This document shows positions 37,286 through 45,806 of a stretch of DNA of 64,000 nt, piece by piece. The position numbers and the translations under genes are program-made. Position 1 is the first letter of the stretch. The number at the start of each line of letters is the position of its first letter. The notes beneath the pieces were generated by a model that was given only the letters and a program-made list of their open reading frames with translations, made no database searches and had not been told where the DNA came from. The stretch spans positions 1 through 64,000 of IMG/VR virus record IMGVR_UViG_3300045918_000214; one strand, 5' to 3'. Origin of the DNA: a virus.

Positions 37286-37644
37286 ACAACATCATTCTTA
37301 AAGTAACCGTAGGGAAGGTTGAAATCGTAACACAGGAATTCCCAGTCACCATTACATGTACTTGACTCCATAATCCAACGGAGTGCATCAGCACGGGTTT
37401 TGGCGCCAGAGGCAATGGTCATATCAACCAGACCCTCGAACTCGGCCTTGGCGTTCTTTTCATCTTCTTCACGTTGAGCCCATACGGCTTGTGCCTGGAC
37501 ATTCAAAGAGTCCAACATGGCTTCGATGTCTGCTTCCGTGCAGTTCGTAAAGTCAACCCAACGAGGACGAACGTTGTACACTTCTTTATAGAAGTCCCAA
37601 TAGATGGACTGAAGTTCTTCGAGGCGTGTCATTACGTAGTCCAT
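37282..37644 (-). CDS. Conserved phage protein
   Basis: 120 residues. YWDFYKEVYNVRPRWVDF near residue 15 and SGAKTRADALRWIME near residue 79 form a pattern I recall from many T4-like phages; function unknown. First gene after the promoter at 37674-37702. Confidence 0.75.
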   Translation of the reverse strand: MDYVMTRLEELQSIYWDFYKEVYNVRPRWVDFTNCTEADIEAMLDSLNVQAQAVWAQREEDEKNAKAEFEGLVDMTIASGAKTRADALRWIMESSTCNGDWEFLCYDFNLPYGYFKNDVV

Positions 37645-37673
37645 GATATTCCTTTGTGATTCGGTATGGGTCT

Positions 37674-37702
37674 ATTATACAACACTCAGGAATATGTGTA
37701 AA
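37674..37702 (-). promoter_or_regulatory. Promoter
   Basis: TTTACA, 17 bp, TATAAT at 37679-37674. Confidence 0.82.
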
Positions 37703-37936
37703 TTAATTCATGATCCGATGGCCATTCTCATCGTAGAACTTGTCGCAAACCCAAAAGCCTTCTTGATCGTCAATTCCTGTGATCATAGCTTGTAGACTGC
37801 TTCCCCGTGTAGATACCCAATGACCGCCGGGCTTCCCACATTCTTCACAAATGTGCTTTGAAAGCCGAATTGCTTTAGCCACAACACGGAGCGCTTCGGC
37901 ATTCTTTCTATTGGAATCTCGTTGATTGCGATTCAT
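37703..37936 (-). CDS. Small zinc-ribbon-like protein
   Basis: 77 residues with HICEECGKPG near residue 30 and VCDKF near residue 63: possible half zinc finger. Ends NGHRIMN. Unknown. Confidence 0.6.
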   Translation of the reverse strand: MNRNQRDSNRKNAEALRVVAKAIRLSKHICEECGKPGGHWVSTRGSSLQAMITGIDDQEGFWVCDKFYDENGHRIMN

Positions 37937-37940
37937 TTTC

Positions 37941-38429
37941 TTACCTCAATGGTTGCCGTATACCGGTTGCTTTTTCTACCATGACAAATAGATCAACATA
38001 ACTTATTTTAAGTTGTGTTGCGAAATCATTCAGCATTTGATAGTCAATCTTAAATTCTTCAATCTTAGCTTTTGCCGCTTTGAGATCTTCAAGTACAGCT
38101 TCGAAATGATCCACACAGTCTAGGTTTGCTTTCTTTACTGCTTCATTTTCTGCTTTTAATTCGGCTACTCGCCGATCTGCAAAATCTGTGTACAAATCGA
38201 GTTCTCTACGATATGAATTCTTTGTTGCTACTTCGGAGTCGTAAAGATCTTTCCGGATGTAGTCAATGTACACGCCGTCATCAAGAAGTAGAGTAACTTT
38301 ACCGCGATAACCTTCTTTTGATGCTCCGCCTGAAATCATTTGCAGGCTGATTTCATCGTTACAAAAGCAAAAACTTTCCTCTGATGAAGGAGGTGATGGA
38401 GAATCCGAAGTAACTTTAGTAATACTCAT
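37941..38429 (-). CDS. Coiled-coil protein
   Basis: 162 residues; Ser/Pro-rich start, then a long heptad region about residues 75-140 (RRVAELKAENEAVKKA...). Unknown. Confidence 0.65.
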   Translation of the reverse strand: MSITKVTSDSPSPPSSEESFCFCNDEISLQMISGGASKEGYRGKVTLLLDDGVYIDYIRKDLYDSEVATKNSYRRELDLYTDFADRRVAELKAENEAVKKANLDCVDHFEAVLEDLKAAKAKIEEFKIDYQMLNDFATQLKISYVDLFVMVEKATGIRQPLR

Positions 38430-38596
38430 TTCTTGTATTCCTTATCAATTTCGTCAAGTATAGAATCCCACTGCCGAGTAAGCTCTGTGATGTGTGGCTG
38501 AATCATTGGCTGTGATTGCCCAATTACCATCATGAGCCGCACGACCAAACCTTCAAGTGCAGAGCACCGTTCTTCCCAATATGTTTCTGGTTTCAT
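38426..38596 (-). CDS. Small helical protein
   Basis: 56 residues, MKPETYWEERCSALEGLVVR..., ATGA-coupled on both sides. Unknown. Confidence 0.65.
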   Translation of the reverse strand: MKPETYWEERCSALEGLVVRLMMVIGQSQPMIQPHITELTRQWDSILDEIDKEYKK

Positions 38597-38859
38597 ACTT
38601 CAATTTCCTCGAGGGAGTCAAATACTCGTTGTTTAGCATTTGGATAAAGAGTTTCGTATTCCGAATCTGGTTCTCCAAGCATGTACAGAGAATTATTGGT
38701 AGCAATCAGGCCGCGGCACTTACCGACAATTCTAGAGGTCTTTATAGTTTTACCATCTGGATTTATTCCAACTAGTGATTGTGTACGGAGTTCTGGGGCT
38801 AGATAAGCATCACCGTTGATAACAATGCCCCATTTGTCTATGAGTTTAACTTGTTTCAT
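38593..38859 (-). CDS. Hypothetical protein
   Basis: 88 residues from ATG 38859, one base after the preceding stop. Beta-rich (GIVINGDAYLAPELRTQSLVG, LIATNNSLYMLGEP). Unknown. Confidence 0.65.
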   Translation of the reverse strand: MKQVKLIDKWGIVINGDAYLAPELRTQSLVGINPDGKTIKTSRIVGKCRGLIATNNSLYMLGEPDSEYETLYPNAKQRVFDSLEEIEV

Positions 38860-38860
38860 T

Positions 38861-39112
38861 TTAATGCCAAAAGTAATTTGCTTTTTCCCAAACGACACAT
38901 TGTGCTAAGAGTGTTTCAGCCCTCTTTTGTGCCTTCTTAAATGCGTCATCAATTAGATCATGACATCCGTGTGGCGATGTGTCTCGTGCCGCCACATAGT
39001 CGTATGAATCCGTGGCGATCCATCGAAGCCCAAACACACCTTTTTGTTGAACGTAGTATCGTCCCTGTAGTGGAGAATGTACGATCCGAACTTTTTTGAA
39101 TAGATTACTCAC
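38861..39112 (-). CDS. Hypothetical protein
   Basis: 83 residues; beta strands then a helix ending AETLLAQCVVWEKANYFWH. Overlaps the nadR stop. Unknown. Confidence 0.65.
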   Translation of the reverse strand: MSNLFKKVRIVHSPLQGRYYVQQKGVFGLRWIATDSYDYVAARDTSPHGCHDLIDDAFKKAQKRAETLLAQCVVWEKANYFWH

Positions 39113-40157
39113 CTAATATTTCCTTTACTTTTTCCAATCGTTGTTCCATAGAACCAGTTAACAGTGTATATTCAATCCCACAGTCTGACAGTTCTTTCAA
39201 ATAGTAAGCATGACCCTTGTTTCGGAACGTTTCGTCCTGGCGAGTTCCATCTTGCACCATTGGAAAATCTGGAGCACACAGGAAAACCTTGTGGTATGAA
39301 TTACTATGTTCCCAGATAAGATCTTCGAGTGTTTGAGAAACTCGGCCGAACCATTCACGCGAATAGAACTTTGTAGTCAATGGAGAAGTATCACAGTACA
39401 GGAATTCATCAATCCGAACTGCAGCTGCATAAGCATCTTCCATCTCTACCTGTTGTTGTCCAATGTAAGCCAGGTCTTCATACCGAAGAATTCCCTTGCG
39501 TTCATCGTACAGTTGTCGGCCATATTCTGGTACAACATTTCGAGTCTTAGCATAAGTCAATGGAGAACCCAGAGCTTCCGTTAGAGTAGTTTTCCCAGTT
39601 GATTCTGCACCAAGGAACAGCACTCGACGAACGAAGTTCTTCTTCACATACCAAGGGACGTAATATCCTAATGTTTTGAGATCTGCACGGCATGAGGTAC
39701 CGGAGACTGGATATTGTTTCCGTTCAAGATCTACCATCACGTGTTCAACGTTCACGGGATTTGGAAAATTCACGGTGAAGAACAGAGCAAGATAATTTGC
39801 AAAACCTTGGCCATATTCTTCCGAAGTGAATACTGCTTGCACAGTAGTATCAAGAGTATTCAGCAGGTACTGAGCACAAAATTTACGGTGATCATCGGCG
39901 GGAGCGTCATCTTCAAGTCCAAGAGCAACCACCAGCTCATCAAGCACAACAATCGTGACTCGGTAAGAATCTTCGGCTGTTGCTTGCTTGAGCCATTGTT
40001 CTCGGTTAACAGCAGAACAGCCCGGGAAATTCTGCGATGTATATGAGAGAATTACTACGTTCTCACATTGATCCAATGCCTTTTTGATCACAGAGATGTG
40101 ACCCATGTGCAGGGGACAGAATTTGCCTACTACAAGACCAGTTACATATTTTTTCAT
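39105..40157 (-). CDS. nadR: NadR: NMN adenylyltransferase / nicotinamide riboside kinase
   Basis: 350 residues from ATG 40157; the longer frame passes through the promoter. N-terminal NMNAT: GLVVGKFCPLHMGH (residues 6-19, HxGH) and YPVSGTSCRAD near residue 152 (ISxTxxR). C-terminal RNK: Walker A GAESTGKTTL near residue 183, EYGRQLYD and YCDTSPLTTKFY. Converts nicotinamide riboside to NMN and NAD+. With PnuC at 46582 it gives a full uptake and salvage route, which can refill NAD+ drained by defence systems. Confidence 0.93.
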   Translation of the reverse strand: MKKYVTGLVVGKFCPLHMGHISVIKKALDQCENVVILSYTSQNFPGCSAVNREQWLKQATAEDSYRVTIVVLDELVVALGLEDDAPADDHRKFCAQYLLNTLDTTVQAVFTSEEYGQGFANYLALFFTVNFPNPVNVEHVMVDLERKQYPVSGTSCRADLKTLGYYVPWYVKKNFVRRVLFLGAESTGKTTLTEALGSPLTYAKTRNVVPEYGRQLYDERKGILRYEDLAYIGQQQVEMEDAYAAAVRIDEFLYCDTSPLTTKFYSREWFGRVSQTLEDLIWEHSNSYHKVFLCAPDFPMVQDGTRQDETFRNKGHAYYLKELSDCGIEYTLLTGSMEQRLEKVKEILGE

Positions 40158-40163
40158 AGATTC

Positions 40164-40192
40164 ATTATAACAAACTAGTGGATATGTGTAAA
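40164..40192 (-). promoter_or_regulatory. Promoter of nadR
   Basis: TTTACA, 17 bp, TATAAT at 40169-40164. Confidence 0.82.
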
Positions 40193-40747
40193 TTAAATGA
40201 ACGGCAGCATGTTCTCTGATTTCGACACACATGGTCTCAGGCAAAGAAACATATCGCGCTTCAGATCAAACGGAAGATCTTCGTAGTAATAGACTTGATC
40301 TACTCGGAGGCCTCTCATGTGGGAAACCGTGGTGAGAAATCTAATCGTACCATTATCGTACTTCAGTTGGTCCATGCTTTCCACTATGCAAGGAGGTATT
40401 AGATATGAAAGTACTTTAGACAGTTCGTTCTTCAATTCTTTACGAAATGCCTGCCGCATATCAACCCGCGGAAAAACCAGTACAATTTCTTGTTTCCGAT
40501 TTGCTACGATTTCTTTTACCAGAATTTCTATGACGCGATCTGCAGTTAGCATGTTTGCAGGCTTCATAGCATCTTCGAAGCACTCGGTAAGGTATGAATC
40601 TAATGTGGGCTTATTGTCCTCTGGGAACTCAGTCTTAGCAACCTCATAGATTGTTTTATATAGTTCGGTAATGCTATCTTGCCGTTCACGTAATCTCATA
40701 CGTTCTTGGATGTATGACTTTACAAATTTTTCTACAATACTTACCAT
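40193..40747 (-). CDS. Protein with NTPase-like C-terminal half
   Basis: 184 residues. Helical N-terminus; from residue 95 EIVLVFPRVDMRQAF..., then NGTIRFLTTVSHMRGLRVDQVYYYEDLP, which resembles the Walker B strand and surrounding region of P-loop ATPases of the terminase/helicase type, without a visible Walker A. Possibly a trimmed ATPase. Uncertain. Confidence 0.6.
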   Translation of the reverse strand: MVSIVEKFVKSYIQERMRLRERQDSITELYKTIYEVAKTEFPEDNKPTLDSYLTECFEDAMKPANMLTADRVIEILVKEIVANRKQEIVLVFPRVDMRQAFRKELKNELSKVLSYLIPPCIVESMDQLKYDNGTIRFLTTVSHMRGLRVDQVYYYEDLPFDLKRDMFLCLRPCVSKSENMLPFI

Positions 40748-41022
40748 AGATCCTCCGAAAATAGATCACCACCTTGATAGCCGCCAACTTTTGGTCGAAT
40801 AATCTGACCAGTTCTTTGAGCACGAATGAACGCGCCTTGCCGATTCAGAAACTCACCATTTTCGTCCAAGAAACCTTGTACATCTGGACCTTTGATTCCG
40901 ACTCCGTTCTTTGAAGCAATAAGACGAATTACATGGTGATGTCGATTTGGTCTCGGTAGAGAATAGATCACACCATCATACTTAATTGCTACATCAGTAA
41001 TATCTGCATATCCGTTTGTCAT
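40741..41022 (-). CDS. Conserved phage protein
   Basis: 93 residues from ATG 41022. YSLPRPNRHHHVIRLIA near residue 18, VQGFLDENGEFLNRQGAFIRAQRTGQI near residue 48, and a terminal LFSEDLW. This 'RHxxV..QGF...R..A...GQ...SEDLW' protein is found in a wide range of phages; molecular role not known to me. Confidence 0.75.
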   Translation of the reverse strand: MTNGYADITDVAIKYDGVIYSLPRPNRHHHVIRLIASKNGVGIKGPDVQGFLDENGEFLNRQGAFIRAQRTGQIIRPKVGGYQGGDLFSEDLW

Positions 41023-41023
41023 A

Positions 41024-41215
41024 TTACCAGTCCGCCACACCTGAGATTTCAACTTCAAACTTACCTGGAAGGCCATTGACTTTTGTGTCAACAACTAGTG
41101 TAAGAATTGACCCAATTCCAGACTGACCAGATTCTTTCAGTTCAAAAGAACGGCTGTCCGGAAACTTTTGCATTGCAGCTAATATGTCTTCAACATTTGC
41201 TCGTGTTAGATACAT
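41024..41215 (-). CDS. Conserved small protein
   Basis: 63 residues; helix then SFELKESGQSGIGSILTLVVD and GKFEVEISGVADW. Two-base spacing to its neighbour. Unknown. Confidence 0.65.
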   Translation of the reverse strand: MYLTRANVEDILAAMQKFPDSRSFELKESGQSGIGSILTLVVDTKVNGLPGKFEVEISGVADW

Positions 41216-41454
41216 TATAGATCCTTTAGAGTTTTCATTTTAGCTAATCCAATAGCTCGACGTATGTTATGTTCAATATCAGCATGATCAACCAAATGTT
41301 GCCAATAGTTGGCTCCAATTCTTTGACCTGCTTTGATGCATTCTTCTGTGATCAATTTGGCATATTCTTCTTCCCAAAGCCATGGTGCATTGCTATTCTT
41401 TGCTACACAAGCATCAGCAGCCAAACTTGAGAGTTCTTTATATCGTTCCATCAT
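41215..41454 (-). CDS. Small helical protein
   Basis: 79 residues, LWEEEYAKLITEECIKAGQRI motif common in phage small proteins. Coupled at both ends. Unknown. Confidence 0.65.
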   Translation of the reverse strand: MMERYKELSSLAADACVAKNSNAPWLWEEEYAKLITEECIKAGQRIGANYWQHLVDHADIEHNIRRAIGLAKMKTLKDL

Positions 41455-41561
41455 AAATCCCTGTAAAAATTATACCGAGCCATGTAGTTGCTCAGAGTAT
41501 AAGGAGAGACGAAATTACCGTAGTCATCTGGGAAATTTGCTACGATGATACTTGAGTTCAT
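41451..41561 (-). CDS. 36-residue peptide
   Basis: MNSSIIVANFPDDYGNFVSP... ATGA-coupled both to the upstream and downstream genes, which supports translation despite its size. Confidence 0.5.
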   Translation of the reverse strand: MNSSIIVANFPDDYGNFVSPYTLSNYMARYNFYRDL

Positions 41562-41764
41562 TGATCTTCTTGCCAGAACTTATCACAATCCGGGCAGCGA
41601 CAGTCGTACCAATAAGAATCACATGAAGGATCATAGTTCCCAGTATTTGAGCAACCCTTCTTGGTGGCATTGGGATGATCACATGAATCTTGAATTTCTG
41701 TGATTTGATCAACCAGTGCATTGATCTTGAGCCTAAGTTTTTGTACTTTAGTTAGTTTAGTCAT
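41558..41764 (-). CDS. Small Cys/His zinc-binding protein
   Basis: 68 residues; coiled N-terminus, then CDHPNATKKGC, CDSYWYDCRCPDCDKFW: a Cys-rich knuckle. Unknown. Confidence 0.65.
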   Translation of the reverse strand: MTKLTKVQKLRLKINALVDQITEIQDSCDHPNATKKGCSNTGNYDPSCDSYWYDCRCPDCDKFWQEDQ

Positions 41765-41795
41765 TTAATACCACCCTTCCACGAATCAGAAAATG

Positions 41796-41803
41796 TTAAA
41801 TAG
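41796..41803 (+). promoter_or_regulatory. Candidate late promoter
   Basis: TTAAATAG on the plus strand 23 bases before the homing endonuclease start at 41826. Confidence 0.4.
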
Positions 41804-41825
41804 AATATACGCAAAGGAATTAAGA

Positions 41826-42608
41826 ATGTCATATGTTTATTTGTTAAGATGGAAATTGACTGGTGTTTGGTATTATGGTAGAAGAACTGCACCTGGATGT
41901 TCTCCGAAAGAATTTTGGGTAAGTTACTTTACATCTTCAAAGTATGTAAAGAAATATATAGAAGAACATGGACAACCGGATATAATGCAAATCAGAAAAA
42001 CATTCAATGACATCAAAGAATGTGAAAACTGGGAGCATAGATTTTTACTCAAAACAAATGCTCCAATGAACAAATTCTCTCTAAATAGATCATATGCTAC
42101 AGCCAAAATGAATTCTACTGGTATGGCCCCAGCCAAAAATTATTTAACTTCTGAAAGATTAGGATTGATTTCTCTTGATGACCCGAGGTGGAAAACTGGG
42201 GAGATCGTTGGAGTTTTCAAAGATATAAAGAATGAAAAAATTAAAAAGTTAAAAGAAAACACAGTCCAAGCAAAAGATTTAACTGGTAAATTTCTAGGTA
42301 ATGTTCACAAAACAGATCCAAGATGGAAAACTGGAGAAATTGTACATATTAGACAGGGAGAAACACAGGATCAAAAATCGAGAATCAAAAATAAACTATC
42401 GAACCAAAATAGAATTACTATTATCACACCTGAAGGACAAATTTTAAAAATTTACAACGATCATCCACTTTATTTAGATGGTACCTACAAAGGTATTTCT
42501 GCTGGTCGAGTTTGGGTAAATAATGGGATTAATAACAAAACAATAGAAAAAAGTAAATTAGATATTTTCATTTCCGATGGTTGGTTTAGAGGAAGAATTA
42601 AGAAATAA
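41826..42608 (+). CDS. GIY-YIG-type homing endonuclease
   Basis: 260 residues from ATG 41826 (AAGGAA upstream; the ATG at 41793 precedes the -10-like motif). The N-terminus YVYLLRWKLTGVWYYGRRT is a GIY-YIG core, with EHRFLL near residue 78 for the catalytic acid. Two modular repeats (DLTGKFLGNVHKTDPRWKTG and its upstream variant) and the ending VWVNNGINNKTI..DGWFRGR are phage HEG DNA-binding modules. Plus-strand and AT-rich versus neighbours: a recent insertion. Confidence 0.82.
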   Translation: MSYVYLLRWKLTGVWYYGRRTAPGCSPKEFWVSYFTSSKYVKKYIEEHGQPDIMQIRKTFNDIKECENWEHRFLLKTNAPMNKFSLNRSYATAKMNSTGMAPAKNYLTSERLGLISLDDPRWKTGEIVGVFKDIKNEKIKKLKENTVQAKDLTGKFLGNVHKTDPRWKTGEIVHIRQGETQDQKSRIKNKLSNQNRITIITPEGQILKIYNDHPLYLDGTYKGISAGRVWVNNGINNKTIEKSKLDIFISDGWFRGRIKK

Positions 42609-43407
42609 TTTTAATGTCTGTAAATTCTCTGTTAACAACACCATGATACTTTTCGTGTGTTTCCTCGGTACCGTACTTTCTAAAGGCATCTAGTGGAGTT
42701 TCATTTTCTAAAATATTAGTACTTGTACCGTAAACACCCCCTTTCCAGCTTCCTTTTTGCCGACCAGTTTCTTTGGCAAATTCAATGTCCATCTTACGAT
42801 AGAATCGTGGCTTGAAAATGTACCCCAGAAACTTACACCAGGAAGTACCTTGTCGATACATAGAAGTTTCAAGGTAGCATGTAGCTACATTTTCTTCGCC
42901 ATCAAAATCCTTGAATGCAAATTTAATCTTTGGGAGTTTGTCCCTGATTGCATTCATAGAGTCAAAGTTAATTGAGCCGTTCTTATTGTCCTGATACCTA
43001 GCAAACAAAGTTCCATCTGGATTCAGATAATCAATGTACATCCGGCGCTGCTCATTCCATGGAAGAAAGATACACTTGGAGTGATCTGAATTTTTCTTAT
43101 CAGTTGATGACCAGCAACCTGGTTGAATACCGTATCGAATATGAAGTGCATCTTTGTGAAGTGAGAATCCAAATTCCCGAACAATTGCATCCCAGTAACC
43201 CGAACCTGGTTTACCCCAGTCATATCTAGAAGTATCTATCCACTTCATTTTTGGTTTCAGAATCTCTGGTACTTGAAACCAATATGACCGATTGAAAAAT
43301 GCTACATGAAGCAAATTCGGTTCGTCTTTGTAGTATTCTCGAGCAGTCTGAAGACCCAGAGCAAATTGCCACTCTTTAGATACATGAGCTTCTTTAAGTT
43401 TTAACAT
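42598..43407 (-). CDS. Hypothetical protein
   Basis: 269 residues; Trp/Tyr-rich with SYWFQVPEILKPKMKW and SRYDWGKPGSGYWDAIVREFG segments, and a Lys-rich C-terminal region. Convergent with the homing gene (11-base overlap). Probably a conserved phage protein of unknown role. Confidence 0.65.
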   Translation of the reverse strand: MLKLKEAHVSKEWQFALGLQTAREYYKDEPNLLHVAFFNRSYWFQVPEILKPKMKWIDTSRYDWGKPGSGYWDAIVREFGFSLHKDALHIRYGIQPGCWSSTDKKNSDHSKCIFLPWNEQRRMYIDYLNPDGTLFARYQDNKNGSINFDSMNAIRDKLPKIKFAFKDFDGEENVATCYLETSMYRQGTSWCKFLGYIFKPRFYRKMDIEFAKETGRQKGSWKGGVYGTSTNILENETPLDAFRKYGTEETHEKYHGVVNREFTDIKIIS

Positions 43408-43648
43408 TTTTAGTTTCTTTAATTTTCGGTAGCATCTCTCTTACCGCTTGATAAACCGCGTCAAAATGTGCAAGATCATTAAAGGTGACTACTCCATTTT
43501 CGGTAGAATCATTGCATTGGGCAAGTTGCAAATATGCACCTCCGCCATCATCTTCTACTGAAATATGTGTAGCATTTTCACCAAAAATAGGTGATTCATC
43601 TTTTGTGTGAATAGAGATTTTGATCACCGTTGCGTAATATGTTGTCAT
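43394..43648 (-). CDS. Hypothetical protein
   Basis: 84 residues, beta-rich with HISVEDDGGGAYLQLAQ near residue 28; ATGA-coupled to the frame that continues from the gene upstream after its premature stop. Unknown. Confidence 0.65.
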   Translation of the reverse strand: MTTYYATVIKISIHTKDESPIFGENATHISVEDDGGGAYLQLAQCNDSTENGVVTFNDLAHFDAVYQAVREMLPKIKETKNVKT

Positions 43649-44070
43649 TTAGTTTCCTGAGGCCAAAATATTTTGATGTGTTTATTCTTCTTGGCAGCGT
43701 AGTCGTGCGTATATCAGGTGCCACCAGACGTTTGGTGAGCCTTTTGGTATGGTACTACCAAAAGTATTTCCGTTTCATCTACGATGTTTCTGTTGCGTTC
43801 AAAGTAAGAGAATGGTTTTCGAGTTTCATCGGAGTTTACAAATGCTCGAAGATCTTCCTTGGTCGGAGGATGGCAGACAATTCTTATACCCAAAGAAGTT
43901 GCTAGTTCTGCTACATCTGCATCAGCTCCGACACAATCTCCGTGATGAAGTTCTATTGACTCATCTCGTTCGCGGCAGAATGTTACGCATTTATTCAGAA
44001 ACTTGTATATAGCATCTACCTGAGTAGGTGTTGCACCTGACCTAGTTCCTGTTACACCAATTTTCACCAA
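43645..44070 (-). pseudogene. SLOG-family (DprA-like) protein interrupted by UGA at a conserved Trp
   Basis: Starts MVKIGVTGTRSGATPTQ and has HHGDCVGADADVAELA near residue 42, HPP near 67 and RNRNIVDETEILLVVP near 90: the nucleotide-binding SLOG/Rossmann pattern. The frame stops at 43716-43714 (UGA) right after SGGT, where relatives have Trp. It then continues open for 23 codons (YTHDYAAKKNKHIKIFWPQ...) to a stop at 43645 that is ATGA-coupled to the next gene. So the ancestral gene was about 141 residues; either a nonsense mutation, readthrough, or sequencing error. Confidence 0.7.
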
Positions 44071-44384
44071 TCTTCTCCTGCTTGTTCACAATAAAGCGAT
44101 TCGACCTGTCTCTGTAAACTTTCAATCTCCGTTGCCGCTTCCTCAAGCAAATCTGCAATCCGATCTGGTTTACCTTCTTGTACAGACTTCCGTGAAGAGA
44201 TCTGCCGCCGAATCTCGGCTCGTCTCTTCAGGCGGTAAACTAAATCTTGGTTTTCTTCAAGACCCTTTGGAATATATGGGCAGTGTATAGCGGAAAGCAC
44301 ATTGCCGTTTTTATCACGAGTTATGATTGATATGTAATCTTTAATCTCATAATAAGTTCCGCGATCAATAAGTTCTTTAGACAT
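44064..44384 (-). CDS. Hypothetical protein
   Basis: 106 residues; YYEIKDYISIITRDKNGNVLSA then a coiled-coil end EEAATEIESLQRQVESLY. Unknown. Confidence 0.65.
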   Translation of the reverse strand: MSKELIDRGTYYEIKDYISIITRDKNGNVLSAIHCPYIPKGLEENQDLVYRLKRRAEIRRQISSRKSVQEGKPDRIADLLEEAATEIESLQRQVESLYCEQAGEDW

Positions 44385-44682
44385 GGCGTGTTTGACTGCA
44401 TGTATAGCAAAGTTCTGTCATATCAGACATTAGCTTGTCACCACATGATCGACACCGCGTTGGTCCGAGGCTGTTTGCTTTGATGTTGTACTTGTGAATC
44501 TGATTCATAGCGGCTTCCCAGCCTTCTTGGAATGTTTGCCAATGATCTTCGAGTGTAGGATTGAAGTATTCACCAACTGAATTTCTTTCATAAGCAAATC
44601 TACCAACATTAGCACCAAAGTTGGGTGCAGAAATCCTTTCAAATTCTTGTCGCATCAATTCTTGAACAGATTGTGTTGACAT
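44377..44682 (-). CDS. Small zinc-ribbon-like protein
   Basis: 101 residues; the C-terminus CRSCGDKLMSDMTELCYTCSQTRH is a CxxC...CxxC ribbon; FQEGWEAAM precedes it. Conserved phage type; unknown. Confidence 0.7.
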   Translation of the reverse strand: MSTQSVQELMRQEFERISAPNFGANVGRFAYERNSVGEYFNPTLEDHWQTFQEGWEAAMNQIHKYNIKANSLGPTRCRSCGDKLMSDMTELCYTCSQTRHV

Positions 44683-44683
44683 A

Positions 44684-45106
44684 TCAAACCTTTACTAAAG
44701 CTGTTTCGCCAAAACCATATAAGTGTTTCCGGCCGGGCTCCATGAGGATTACTTCGGTTGACTGAGTTCCATTCTTGTCCCAATTTGTCTTGATCCAAGA
44801 TTCTTCATCAAATATAACCGCGATAACAAATCCATCCGGAGTGCAATCGACCGATCGTACAGTAGCCAAAGCACCTCGAACCAAGAAATGAGCCGATCCA
44901 GCCCAGCCACCTGGCATTGGATCTGGACGTTCTTTCAACATCACACGGTCACCTTCTTTGAATGGAGCAAAGCGATCCATGAGGTAATCATACGCACCTG
45001 TGATTTCAGATACATAGTAAGAGCACGGACCCTTCTGAAGCAACATCTGTGCCTCAGTAATCTTTTCCATTGCCTTGGTGAAATTTTCAAATCTATTCGT
45101 CGCCAT
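44684..45106 (-). CDS. Hypothetical protein with SH3-like region
   Basis: 140 residues; FKEGDRVMLKERPDPMPGGW near residue 49 and LATVRSVDCTPDGF look like a small beta-barrel. Overlaps the next small gene by 14 bases. Unknown. Confidence 0.65.
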   Translation of the reverse strand: MATNRFENFTKAMEKITEAQMLLQKGPCSYYVSEITGAYDYLMDRFAPFKEGDRVMLKERPDPMPGGWAGSAHFLVRGALATVRSVDCTPDGFVIAVIFDEESWIKTNWDKNGTQSTEVILMEPGRKHLYGFGETALVKV

Positions 45107-45245
45107 TTGCTTCTTTCATTTCTTTCAACAATTGGATTGCATATTCATATCCAGACCAATTATCGACACCAGCATCTTCAAGACATGTGAGCCACGTTAG
45201 ATCATCTAACATATCTTCATATTCTTTTTTGCTGATCGTCACCAT
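45093..45245 (-). CDS. Small conserved protein
   Basis: 50 residues: MVTISKKEYEDMLDDLTWLT then CLEDAGVDNWSGYEYA. The 'AGVDNWxGY' motif is widely shared among small phage proteins. Unknown. Confidence 0.65.
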   Translation of the reverse strand: MVTISKKEYEDMLDDLTWLTCLEDAGVDNWSGYEYAIQLLKEMKEANGDE

Positions 45246-45252
45246 TTCTTGT

Positions 45253-45471
45253 TCAATAAGCATCATCTACTCCAAAATGTTTCAATAGTGCTTCCGAGGC
45301 AGTCGGACTTGCACATTTAGATTTTACCACACAAACTGCTTCAAGTACAATTTTATCTGCGAATACCTGAAGTGCTTTCTCAGAGAAAACATAGTACACA
45401 GTGTCGGTTCGTTCTTCAACTTGCCGGCGATTCGCCCAGACATTAGCAAGTGACTTAATTTTTGGATTCAT
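45253..45471 (-). CDS. Hypothetical protein
   Basis: 72 residues; helix, strand, helix; ATGA-coupled to the upstream gene. Unknown. Confidence 0.6.
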   Translation of the reverse strand: MNPKIKSLANVWANRRQVEERTDTVYYVFSEKALQVFADKIVLEAVCVVKSKCASPTASEALLKHFGVDDAY

Positions 45472-45806
45472 GATACCAACACAGCTTCCATTACTTTATC
45501 TTCGTCCAGAATTCGGATCGACCCAGCACCAGCATTTTTGAGTTGTTCTTCAAAACCCAAGTATACTGAGTGAGTATACATCGAAGCTCCGTAGGCATCT
45601 TCATGACAGTAGTAAGTTGAACCCGAGTCATTCAAGAAGGCATATATCTTGCCTTCTTTGGTAATCTTGGTAACACCAGAGCTGAGTTTCCAGGAATTAG
45701 ATCCTGCAAATCCGCCGTACCATGAAGCCATTACTTTTGTAACTTTGCCATTGTCGGGAGATTCAATCTCAACCAACATCCATTTGTCTGGGTAATAATC
45801 AGCCAT
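45468..45806 (-). CDS. Hypothetical protein
   Basis: 112 residues from ATG 45806. VTKVMASWYGGFAGSNSWKLSSGVTK shows a compact beta fold; conserved in phages as far as I recall. Unknown. Confidence 0.65.
   Translation of the reverse strand: MADYYPDKWMLVEIESPDNGKVTKVMASWYGGFAGSNSWKLSSGVTKITKEGKIYAFLNDSGSTYYCHEDAYGASMYTHSVYLGFEEQLKNAGAGSIRILDEDKVMEAVLVS

Noticed and set aside
40157-40244. NadR start at 40244
   Set aside because: The segment contains the promoter at 40164-40192 and part of another gene; NadR homology begins at MKKYVTGLVVGKF.
41796-42608. Group I intron hosting the homing endonuclease
   Set aside because: No exon halves of a split gene flank it and no intron core was recognised; it is a free-standing gene.
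43645-44070. Alternative genetic code with UGA as Trp
   Set aside because: UGA is used as a normal stop in dozens of ATGA overlaps here and the only Trp tRNA has anticodon CCA.
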